DNA of 64,000 bases from positions 1 through 64,000 of the forward strand of contig NZ_JANQNS010000007.1 of NCBI RefSeq assembly GCF_028279465.1, read 5' to 3'. This DNA is from Parasphingopyxis sp. Its GTDB lineage: Bacteria > Pseudomonadota > Alphaproteobacteria > Sphingomonadales > Sphingomonadaceae. Under the pieces are notes generated by a model. It was not told the DNA's origin. It did no database searches and saw only the letters and a program-made list of their open reading frames with translations. Of this stretch, positions 8,380-15,731 are shown in pieces (the stretch's first letter is position 1; the number at the start of each line of letters is the position of its first letter). The position numbers and the translations under genes are program-made.

Positions 8380-8684
8380 TGCCTTTCCTCCTGATCGAGA
8401 ACCGTTTTGAGCGCGTCGAGACGCCCGTTCCAAACGCGGCGTGTCTCGCCGATCCAGGCCTCCATCGCAGCCAACCCGTCTGGATCGAGGCTGTAGATGC
8501 GCTCTCGCCCCCGCCTCTCGACCCGCACCAGGGACGCATCGCGCAGCACTTTCAAATGCTGGGAAATGGCCGGCGGCGTCGCATCGAAATGCGCCGCGAT
8601 ATCGCCCGCGCGCCGGTCCGCCTGCGAGAGGAGCCCTACAATCGCGCGGCGTGTCGGATCGCCCAGAGCTGCGAATCTGTCCAT
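8376..8684 (-). CDS. ArsR family transcriptional regulator
   Basis: This 102-aa winged-helix protein opens with MDRFAALGDPTRRAIVGLL. The recognition helix region is HFDATPPAISQHLKVLRDA, and the wing RVERRGRERIYSLDP follows. No Cys metal-site motif is present, so it is of the SdpR-like class rather than arsenic sensing. It heads a two-gene operon with the SRPBCC gene. A 9-bp inverted repeat at 8692-8729 spans its promoter and suggests autoregulation, and the -10 lies so near the ATG that the mRNA may be leaderless or nearly so. Confidence 0.92.
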   Translation of the reverse strand: MDRFAALGDPTRRAIVGLLSQADRRAGDIAAHFDATPPAISQHLKVLRDASLVRVERRGRERIYSLDPDGLAAMEAWIGETRRVWNGRLDALKTVLDQEERQ

Positions 8685-8691
8685 CGGAATA

Positions 8692-8729
8692 TATTTAAGC
8701 GATAATTTAATTAAGTCAATGCTTAAATA
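8692..8729 (-). promoter_or_regulatory. Promoter with overlapping operator for the arsR pair
   Basis: TATTTAAGC (8692-8700) and GCTTAAATA (8721-8729) form a perfect 9-bp inverted repeat with a 20-nt spacer. On the minus strand a -35 TTGACT (8719-8714), a 16-nt spacer and a -10 TAAATA (8697-8692) fit within it, 7 nt before the ATG at 8684. ArsR proteins usually bind AT-rich palindromes over their own promoters. The region lies between divergent genes, so the methyltransferase gene at 8774 may also be controlled. Confidence 0.65.
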
Positions 8730-8773
8730 AATAGCGCTGGGCAGACGGCAATGCCCGTGGCACGGTTCCGACG

Positions 8774-9394
8774 ATGGCAGGGCTTTGGGATCGATATGTC
8801 GTACCGCGCCTGATCGGCTTTTGCTGTACGCAGCCGCCGATCATGAAGCGCCGCGCCAAGGTCGTGCCGCGCGCGCATGGCCGGGTGCTGGAGCTCGGCG
8901 CGGGCGGCGGCGCGAATTTCGCGCTATACGATCCGGCCAAGGTCGACAGCGTAGAAGGCGTAGACCCCTCGCCCGGCCTGCTGGATCGGGCTCGCGATGC
9001 CGCCAAAGCCGAAGGCATCGAGTTCGACATCAAGGAAGGCGTTGCCGAAAACCTGCCTTTCGCAGATGACAGCTTCGATACGGTGCTCGCGACCTTCACG
9101 CTCTGTTCGGTGCAGGATCAGGCGCAATGCCTCGCCGAGGCCCGGCGCGCTCTGAAGCCCGGTGGCACCTTTCTCTTCTGCGAACATGGTGCGGCGCCCG
9201 ACGCCAAGGTGGCGAAATGGCAGCGCCGGATCGAGCCCGTCTGGAAGCGGATCGCCGGCGGCTGTCACCTCACCCGGCCAATCGGCTCCGCCGTCGCTCA
9301 GGCGGGATTCAGCATCGTCGAGCAAGATCAGGGCTATATGGAGAAAACGCCCAGTTGGGCAGGATGGCTCGAATGGGGAGAAGCCCGGATATGA
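8774..9394 (+). CDS. Class I SAM-dependent methyltransferase (UbiE/METTL7-like)
   Basis: This 206-aa protein has motif I LELGAGGGANFALY, an acidic end of strand 2 at VEGVDPSP, and the post-I/II region FADDSFDTVLATFTLCSV. LKPGGTFLFCEHG and the Cys/His-containing segment GGCHLTRPIG are typical of METTL7/phospholipid-type methyltransferases. The substrate is unknown. The stop overlaps the ATG of the next gene as ATGA (9391-9394), so the products are probably made together. It is divergent from arsR and may share its operator. Confidence 0.85.
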   Translation: MAGLWDRYVVPRLIGFCCTQPPIMKRRAKVVPRAHGRVLELGAGGGANFALYDPAKVDSVEGVDPSPGLLDRARDAAKAEGIEFDIKEGVAENLPFADDSFDTVLATFTLCSVQDQAQCLAEARRALKPGGTFLFCEHGAAPDAKVAKWQRRIEPVWKRIAGGCHLTRPIGSAVAQAGFSIVEQDQGYMEKTPSWAGWLEWGEARI

Positions 9395-10119
9395 GGATGC
9401 CGATCGCGATCGCAGCCCTTGCCGCCGCAACGGCGATGGCATCCGCACCGCCCGCCGATGCGGCGCAACGCGGATATTCCGTCACCAGTTTCGACCGGAT
9501 TCAGGTTCAGGGGCCGTTCGTCGTGCGCGTGGAGACCGGACGCGGCTCTTCGGCACGCGCCGAGGGCGATCAGCGCGCGATAGACGAGCTTTCGGTGCAG
9601 GTCGTCGGCAATACGCTGCGCGTGCGCCGCAACGTCTCGAACAGTTGGGGTGGCTATCCGGGCGAACGCCAGAACCAGTCGGCGATCCTCTATCTGACGA
9701 CGCACCGGCTCGAACAGGCGACCGTCATCGGCACCGGCGATCTCGAGATCGACCGGATGGAGGGCGGACGGCTCGTCGTCAGCCTGGGCGGCAACGGCCG
9801 GCTTGCGATCGGCGAAATCGCGGCCGACAATCTCGCGCTGGCGCTGACCGGCGCGGGCGTCATGGAGGTCGGCGGACGGGCCGAAGTCGGACGCGTGACT
9901 GTCGAAGGCCCGGGCACGCTCGACGGCGCCGGGCTGACGATCGACAATCTGACGGTCAATCTCAACGGCCCGGGCAGCATCGAGATATCCGCCGAACGCG
10001 AGGCGGAGGTGATCGCGGTCGGCAACGGCGTCGTAAATGTCAGCGGCAACGCCTCTTGTACCGATCGCAGCATTGGATCCGGCCAGGTCAGCTGTGGCGG
10101 TTTCGTAAACCGAAGATAG
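9391..10119 (+). CDS. Exported DUF2807 (head GIN domain) protein
   Basis: This 242-aa protein has a signal peptide (MRMPIAIAALAAATAMASA, cleavage near ADAA) and then a repetitive beta-rich region beginning RGYSVTSFDRIQVQGPFVVRV. That opening is the usual start of DUF2807, an autotransporter-adhesin-like beta-helix domain. Recurrent short units (LVVSLGGNGRLAIGEI, LALALTGAGVMEVGG, LTVNLNGPGSIEIS) fit a right-handed beta-solenoid. The start at 9391 overlaps the methyltransferase stop. Family function is poorly known; it is likely periplasmic or surface located. An in-frame ATG at 9397 is also possible. Confidence 0.85.
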   Translation: MRMPIAIAALAAATAMASAPPADAAQRGYSVTSFDRIQVQGPFVVRVETGRGSSARAEGDQRAIDELSVQVVGNTLRVRRNVSNSWGGYPGERQNQSAILYLTTHRLEQATVIGTGDLEIDRMEGGRLVVSLGGNGRLAIGEIAADNLALALTGAGVMEVGGRAEVGRVTVEGPGTLDGAGLTIDNLTVNLNGPGSIEISAEREAEVIAVGNGVVNVSGNASCTDRSIGSGQVSCGGFVNRR

Positions 10120-10120
10120 T

Positions 10121-10525
10121 CTACACCAAGCCGAGCCGCGCGAGTTCGTTCAGCATCTTGGGCGGCATCTCCGCGATCCCGTCCTCGTCGCCATCGAAAT
10201 CCTCCGGCGCGTCTTCGCCCTTGAGATAGCGCCAGCCCTGATGCGCGCGCTTGGGCCGGGCGCGAACCGGTATCAGCTTCGGGTCGAGCCGAATGTTCCA
10301 GCGGCCGTCATCGCTTTCGACGAAGCCCAATATGCGCTGCCGCACGACGAGGCGGTGCTTGATAATCCAGAAGATCGAACCGCCGATCAGCTCTTTGTGG
10401 CGCGTCGGGCGGTAACGCGTTGTGATCGTAACCTCGCCATCGGCGACGCGCGGCGACTGACGCTGCTGAATCCGCTTGATCGAATCGCAGCCGACCGCCG
10501 GCTTGGTGATATGGAGCGTCGCCAT
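10121..10525 (-). CDS. DUF1489 family protein
   Basis: This 134-aa protein carries the DUF1489 opening LHITKPAVGCDSI and internal motifs ITTRYRPTRHKELIGGSIFWIIKH and RPKRAHQGWRYLK. It is a conserved alphaproteobacterial family of unknown function, possibly nucleic-acid related because of its basic, RNA-domain-like makeup; that is inference. The start at 10525 fits the family; a start at 10534 would add MAG. Its stop is 1 nt from the convergent DUF2807 stop. A decayed tRNA lies upstream. Confidence 0.82.
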   Translation of the reverse strand: MATLHITKPAVGCDSIKRIQQRQSPRVADGEVTITTRYRPTRHKELIGGSIFWIIKHRLVVRQRILGFVESDDGRWNIRLDPKLIPVRARPKRAHQGWRYLKGEDAPEDFDGDEDGIAEMPPKMLNELARLGLV

Positions 10526-10600
10526 GCCTGCCATCTGGGCGGCATGGCCGCGACGATCAAGTTCTGTAGACCTCGAGAATTATCGCAGTTTGAAATCCAG

Positions 10601-10674
10601 TGACGGCCCCGCCCAGTCGCGAACTGGGGATCTCCGGGCTTAACCGGCGCTCTACTCAGCTGAGCTACAGGACC
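10601..10674 (-). pseudogene. Degenerate tRNA gene (tRNA-like, anticodon arm shortened)
   Basis: On the minus strand the acceptor pairs GGTCCTG with CGGGGCC (10674-10668 with 10611-10605), the D stem is GCTC/GAGC, and the T arm is CCCAG-TTCGCGA-CTGGG, all intact. The anticodon arm is short: CCGG-TTAAGC-CCGG gives a 4-bp stem and a 6-nt loop, so the body is 71 nt and no standard anticodon can be placed. The T loop has C where A58 is nearly invariant, the D loop lacks the GG pair, and the 3' end is TCA rather than CCA. This pattern is a decaying tRNA. A standard scan could call it undetermined type. Confidence 0.75.
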
Positions 10675-10757
10675 GCCGATAAGCGAGTATCAGGCTGCGC
10701 GCTTATTGTATGCACCTGGTTTTGGGCGGAGCTATTTCGTTGTTGGCCACGAGATCT

Positions 10758-12164
10758 TCAACCGACCAACCCGGAAGCAACCGCAAGACCAAGAAATGCC
10801 AGAAAGCCGACCGAGTCCGTGATCATCGTCACGAACACCGATGAGGCGACGGCCGGGTCCTGTTTCAGCCGCTCGAGAATCACTGGCACGAACACGCCGG
10901 CAAGACCCGCGATCACGATATTGATCAACATGGCCGCCGCTATCACACCGCCCAGCGCCCAGTCCGAAAAGACGAGCGCCGCGCCTATCCCGATCAGTAT
11001 GGCGATGGTCGTCCCGTTGAGCAGCGCGACCGCCAGCTCTTGCCGGATCGTGCGCCATGTGTTGGATCGCGTCAGCTCGTTGATCGCGAGCGCGCGCACC
11101 GCGACCGCCATGGTCTGCGTGCCCGCATTGCCGCCGATCGAGGCAACAATTGGCATGAGGATGGCAAGCGCGACCATTTCCTCGATCGCCGCGCCGAACA
11201 GCGCGATCACGAAGCTCGCGACCAGTGCCGTGCCGAGATTGGCGATCAGCCAGCGGACGCGCCCGCTATAGGCTTCGCCGATTGGCTGGTTGATATCGCC
11301 CTCGCCCGCGCCGGAAAGCCGGAGAATATCCTCACCCGCCTCCTCGGAGATAATATCGACGATATCGTCGACCGTGATCATCCCAACGAGCCGCCCCGCA
11401 TCGTCGACCACGGCAGCCGAGATCAGCCCGTATTTCTGGAAGCGCAGCGCCACCTCTTCCTGATCCATATCGACGGGGATCAGCGTCTGTTCGCGCTTCA
11501 TCACGTCGGAAATCGAGAAATGGCGCGGGGTGCGCAGTATCCAGCTCAGCGCACAGGTGCCGACCGGGTGATGGGCGGTATCGACGACGAATATTTCCCA
11601 GAAATCCATCGTGTCTTCCTGATTCTGGCGCAGGAAATCGATGACGTCACCAACCGACATATTCTCGTAAACAGCGACCAGTTCGCGCTGCATGACACGG
11701 CCAGCGGACTCTTCGGGATAGGTGAGCGCTTCCTCGATCGCCGCCCGGTCGTCCGGCTCAAGCGCTTCGAGCACCTCGCGCTGATCGCTAGCAACCATAT
11801 CCTCGATGATCGCGACCGCATCGTCGGTTTCGAGATTGGCAGCGAGATCGGCGACCTGGATATTGTCGAGCTCGTCGACCAGCGCCTCGCGAACGAAATC
11901 GTTCATCTCGGCGAGAACTTCGCCGTCCAGCATTTCGGACAGGACGGCGGCCAGATCGGCGCGCTGATCGCGGTCCACCTGTTCGAACAGGTCGGCGATA
12001 TCGGCGGGATGGAGGCGGCCGGCCAGTTCGCGCGCAGCCTCGTCGTCACCCGATTCCAGCGAGTTGACGACCGAGGCGACGAACTCGGGTTTCAGCCGGT
12101 CGTCTTTGTCGAGATCGGTTTCGGCCTCTTCCGTTTCGGGAGCGTCGGTGGCGGTGTCACTCAT
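10758..12164 (-). CDS. mgtE: MgtE-type magnesium transporter
   Basis: This 468-aa protein has the full MgtE plan. After an acidic N-terminal helical domain (to ~135; LAGRLHPADIADLFEQ) comes a CBS pair (~145-265; MQRELVAVYENMSVGDVIDFL and MITVDDIVDII). A connecting helix and five TM helices complete it (from ~300; IEEMVALAILMPIVASIGGNAGTQTMAVAVRAL). The GNAGTQ segment is at the ion pore. It moves Mg2+ inward and is gated by Mg2+ bound in the cytosolic domains. No M-box riboswitch is seen upstream. Confidence 0.95.
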   Translation of the reverse strand: MSDTATDAPETEEAETDLDKDDRLKPEFVASVVNSLESGDDEAARELAGRLHPADIADLFEQVDRDQRADLAAVLSEMLDGEVLAEMNDFVREALVDELDNIQVADLAANLETDDAVAIIEDMVASDQREVLEALEPDDRAAIEEALTYPEESAGRVMQRELVAVYENMSVGDVIDFLRQNQEDTMDFWEIFVVDTAHHPVGTCALSWILRTPRHFSISDVMKREQTLIPVDMDQEEVALRFQKYGLISAAVVDDAGRLVGMITVDDIVDIISEEAGEDILRLSGAGEGDINQPIGEAYSGRVRWLIANLGTALVASFVIALFGAAIEEMVALAILMPIVASIGGNAGTQTMAVAVRALAINELTRSNTWRTIRQELAVALLNGTTIAILIGIGAALVFSDWALGGVIAAAMLINIVIAGLAGVFVPVILERLKQDPAVASSVFVTMITDSVGFLAFLGLAVASGLVG

Positions 12165-12283
12165 GCGGCGCCCTCCCTCATACGATCCCGTGGCCCGGCT
12201 GCGGCTTAGACCGAAAACGTGGCGCTTGTCAGCCTTTGTTCGCTGCCCTTTCCCCCTATGAACGATCCGCTACACTGTTCGCT

Positions 12284-13309
12284 ATGCCCGACTACACCCT
12301 TTCCGTGCTCGACCAGTCCCCAATCGCCGAAGGCCGGACCTCCGCCGATGCCATCGCCGACACGCTGGATCTGGCGCGCACGACCGATGCGCTTGGCTAT
12401 CATCGCTATTGGGTCGCCGAGCATCATGCGAGCCCGGCGCTGGCCGGAGCCGCGCCGGAAGCGCTGATCGGCCCGATTGCTCAGGCGACCACGCAGATCC
12501 GGGTCGGCTCGGGCGGAATCATGCTGCCGCATTATTCGCCCTTCAAGGTCGCCGAGACCTTCGCACTGCTGAGCGCTATGGCGCCGGGACGCATCGATCT
12601 CGGTCTGGGCCGCGCGCCCGGCGGCGACGGACGGATCATGATGGCGCTGCAGCGCGATCGCAGCCGGCGCATGCCGCATGACGATTTCCCGAACAATCTC
12701 GCCGAATTGATGGCCTATTTCGACGGGACGCTCCCGGAAGATCATCCCTTCGCGCCACTCGCCGATACGCTGCCCTCAGGCGGCGGCGCGCCCGAAATGT
12801 GGCTGCTCGGCTCCTCGATGGACAGCGCGCTCTGGGCAGCGGAGGCGGGCCTGCCTTACTGTTTCGCGGATTTTATTAATCCCGAAGGCCAAGCCATGAC
12901 GGCCGAATATCGCAAGCGGTTCAGGCCGTCCTCGCGTCTCGCCGAACCGCATGTGATGGTCGCGAGCTGGATCATCGCGGCCGATAGTGCGGAGGCGGCA
13001 GTCCGGCTGGGCAAGCCCGCGGCAATGCTCGGTGCGCTGCTCAGGCGCAACGTCCTCATCCCTGTGCCGTCGATCGACACGGCCGAAGACTGGCTCGCGA
13101 AAAACCCCGCAGCGCTGGAAAGCCGCAAACGCCGCGTCATTCTCGGTACGCCCAAGGAATGCCGCGTGGCGCTTGACGATGTCGCCAGCGATTATGCTGC
13201 GGACGAGATGATGCTCGTCAATATCATGGGCGATCATCCGGCGCGGCGGGACAGCTACCGGCTGATCGCGGAGGAATATGGGCTGGCGCCGCGCGCCAAG
13301 GCTGCCTAG
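12284..13309 (+). CDS. LLM class flavin-dependent oxidoreductase (luciferase-like, YhbW type)
   Basis: This 341-aa protein begins MPDYTLSVLDQSPIAEG, the hallmark of the MsnO8/YhbW group. It continues with YHRYWVAEHHASPALAGAAPE and RVGSGGIMLPHYSPFKVAETF (flavin-site region), then GRIDLGLGRAPGGD. It is a TIM-barrel flavin monooxygenase-like enzyme whose substrate is unknown. The ATG at 12284 is chosen because it gives the family N-terminus; an earlier in-frame start at 12236 adds 16 atypical residues. It is followed 37 nt later by a peptidylprolyl isomerase gene. Confidence 0.9.
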   Translation: MPDYTLSVLDQSPIAEGRTSADAIADTLDLARTTDALGYHRYWVAEHHASPALAGAAPEALIGPIAQATTQIRVGSGGIMLPHYSPFKVAETFALLSAMAPGRIDLGLGRAPGGDGRIMMALQRDRSRRMPHDDFPNNLAELMAYFDGTLPEDHPFAPLADTLPSGGGAPEMWLLGSSMDSALWAAEAGLPYCFADFINPEGQAMTAEYRKRFRPSSRLAEPHVMVASWIIAADSAEAAVRLGKPAAMLGALLRRNVLIPVPSIDTAEDWLAKNPAALESRKRRVILGTPKECRVALDDVASDYAADEMMLVNIMGDHPARRDSYRLIAEEYGLAPRAKAA

Positions 13310-13346
13310 GGACTGCGCAATACCGATTCATCAGGAGAAAATCGAA

Positions 13347-13793
<447 letters not shown>

Positions 13794-13797
13794 ACAT

Positions 13798-14559
13798 ATG
13801 GCCAATCCCGTCACTCTGATCACCGGCGCGTCGAGCGGGCTCGGCCGGCTTTTCGCCCGTGCCTGCGCCGCGCGCGGCGATCGGGTGGCGCTGGTCGCGC
13901 GCCGCAAGAAACGGTTGAAGAAGCTCGCCGACGAACTTGGACCGGACACGATCATCATCACCGAAGATCTGAGCGATTATGACGCCGCCGACGCGATCAT
14001 CGAGGCCATCGAGGATGAAAACACCTATGTCGGCACGCTGATCAACAATGCCGGTTTCGGTGCGCGCGGCGAGTTCCAGAAACTGGCGATCGGCGACCAG
14101 ACCGACATGTTGCAAGTCAACGCTATCGCCGTGACCCAACTCTGCCACCGCGTCATTCCCGCGATGATCGCAATGGGCGGGGGATCGATCCTCAACGTGG
14201 CCTCCACGGCGGCCTTCCAAGCGGGACCAGGCATGGCCGTCTATTATGCGAGCAAGGCCTATGTGCTGTCTCTGTCCGAAGCGCTGCACGAAGAATTGCT
14301 ACCGCACAATATCGCGGTGACGGCGCTTTGCCCTGGCGCCACAAAAACCGAATTCGCCTATCGCGCCGATATGGCGGAAACGACGCTGTTCGAGAAATTC
14401 GCGGGCGAACCCGAGGCGGTCGTGAAAGCGGGGCTGGAAGGATTGGCCAAGAACAAGGCCATCGTCGTGCCCGGCTTCCTCAACAAGGCGATGGTTCAGT
14501 CGAACCGCGTAACGCCGCGCAGCGTGACGCGCGAACTCGTCAAACTGCTGCAGCAATAG
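13798..14559 (+). CDS. Short-chain dehydrogenase/reductase
   Basis: This 253-aa classical SDR has the NAD(P)-binding TGASSGLG near the N-terminus with basic residues after strand 2 (ARRKKR, pointing to NADP), NNAGFG, and catalytic YYASK with Ser in NVASTAAF. It resembles the DltE/YqjQ-like ketoreductase group; the substrate is unknown. It follows the peptidylprolyl isomerase by 4 nt. Its last 20 nt overlap the 3' end of the convergent LysR gene, so the two mRNAs are complementary there. Confidence 0.9.
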   Translation: MANPVTLITGASSGLGRLFARACAARGDRVALVARRKKRLKKLADELGPDTIIITEDLSDYDAADAIIEAIEDENTYVGTLINNAGFGARGEFQKLAIGDQTDMLQVNAIAVTQLCHRVIPAMIAMGGGSILNVASTAAFQAGPGMAVYYASKAYVLSLSEALHEELLPHNIAVTALCPGATKTEFAYRADMAETTLFEKFAGEPEAVVKAGLEGLAKNKAIVVPGFLNKAMVQSNRVTPRSVTRELVKLLQQ

Positions 14560-15469
14560 CCGGGCCGGAAGCTGGCCGCCCATTGGCCTGCCGGCAGACA
14601 TGGCTGAATAGCCAGTCATGGAACAGCTTGACCGGTTTCCGGCGTAGCGCCGAGCGCCGGCAGGCGAACCAATAGCTGTACGGGCTTTCGACTTCGGTAG
14701 CGAACAGGCGGACGAGCCGCTCGTCATCCGAATCCTGCAGGTGCGAATCGAGCATGAAGGCAACGCCCAAGCCCTGCGCGGCCGCATCCAGCATCAACTG
14801 GCCCGAGTCGAAATGATCCTCGGCCGCGGGTTCGAGATTGGGATAGCCGATGGCGTTACGCCAATAATGGAAGGTCTCGGGCATATCCCGGTGCAGCAGG
14901 ATGGTGAGCCCAGCCAGCTGCTCGGGCTCGGTCACCGGCGCGCCACGTACTTCGAGCCCGCGCGCGCCGATCGGCGTGATGACATTATGGTCGATTTCGC
15001 GCGAATAGAGCCCCGGATCGACCGACTGGGCGAGCGTGATCGCCGCATCGAGCCCGTCGCCAAGACGCGCCGTGCCATGGGCGGCCGTATCGATGTCGAT
15101 ATGCAGCTCCGGATGCATCTCGCGCAATTCCGGCAGTTTACCGATCAGGCGCTGCGACGCAAAAAGCGGGAGCACACCGAGCCGTAATCGCAGGAGATCG
15201 GCCTGTCCCGTGGACACCTCGATCGCGTTTGCAAGCTCGTCCAGCGGTCCCGAAACGCGGCCCAGCAAGGCTTCGCCATCCTCGGTCAGGACCATCGCAT
15301 GATGCCGGCGCTCGAACAGTGAACGGCCAAGAAAATGCTCTAAATTCTGAACTCTACGGCTCAGCGCCGGCGAAGAGAGCGACAATTCCTCGGCTGCCGA
15401 TTTGACCGATCCGAGTCGCGCAACCTGCACAAAGGCTTCGATGGCCGTCAGAGGCGGCAATCTGCGCAT
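14540..15469 (-). CDS. LysR family transcriptional regulator (GcvA-like)
   Basis: This 309-aa protein has the N-terminal helix-turn-helix of the GcvA/AmpR-like branch (LPPLTAIEAFVQVARLGSVK, then SAAEELSLSSPALSRRVQNL) and a periplasmic-binding-fold effector domain (LLRLRLGVLPLFASQRLIGK onward). The gene is divergent from the CDC48-type ATPase gene. Two TTGCA-spacer-TGCAA palindromes lie 52-101 bp upstream of its start and are probable binding sites. The 3' end overlaps the SDR gene by 20 nt. Confidence 0.93.
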   Translation of the reverse strand: MRRLPPLTAIEAFVQVARLGSVKSAAEELSLSSPALSRRVQNLEHFLGRSLFERRHHAMVLTEDGEALLGRVSGPLDELANAIEVSTGQADLLRLRLGVLPLFASQRLIGKLPELREMHPELHIDIDTAAHGTARLGDGLDAAITLAQSVDPGLYSREIDHNVITPIGARGLEVRGAPVTEPEQLAGLTILLHRDMPETFHYWRNAIGYPNLEPAAEDHFDSGQLMLDAAAQGLGVAFMLDSHLQDSDDERLVRLFATEVESPYSYWFACRRSALRRKPVKLFHDWLFSHVCRQANGRPASGPAIAAAV

Positions 15470-15520
15470 CGCGTTGCTCCTTCCCTGTCGTTATCCTATC
15501 CCGAACCCGCGGATAGTGAG

Positions 15521-15570
15521 TTGCAATTTGTGCAATCCATAGCAAGTTTTTCGCACTTGCACAATTGCAA
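15521..15570. promoter_or_regulatory. Paired LysR-type operator palindromes
   Basis: TTGCAATTTGTGCAA (15521-15535) and TTGCACAATTGCAA (15557-15570) are both TTGCA-spacer-TGCAA palindromes fitting the T-N11-A LysR box. Their centres are about 36 bp apart, in the gap between the LysR gene and the CDC48-type gene. A LysR dimer pair on such sites usually controls its own gene and a divergent target; the target here would be the plus-strand transcript that meets the terminator at 15623. Confidence 0.6.
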
Positions 15571-15622
15571 ATTGAAACGCATTTAGGCGGGGCCTTATCA
15601 GGCATCCTCTCCTAAGACCCTT

Positions 15623-15661
15623 CGGGCTGGCCTTGCCCCTCTTGGCCGGCCCGTTTTTTTT
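15623..15661 (+). terminator. Rho-independent terminator with no gene in front (possible sRNA end or attenuator)
   Basis: CGGGCTGGCC (15623-15632) pairs with GGCCGGCCCG (15644-15653) with one G-U, and eight T follow (15654-15661). It points along the plus strand, 70 nt before the CDC48-type ATG. No plus-strand coding gene ends here: the upstream gene is the divergent LysR. It therefore ends either a short untranslated transcript or works as an attenuator in the ATPase leader. Confidence 0.8.
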
Positions 15662-15731
15662 GCGTGTCGGCAACGGTTCGCAATGCGCGTCACGGCCCCT
15701 ATGTAGGTTTCTCCACAGTCACGGAGTCCTC

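Noticed and set aside
12165-12283. M-box Mg riboswitch before mgtE
   Set aside because: The gap is only 119 nt and lacks the conserved M-box core segments.
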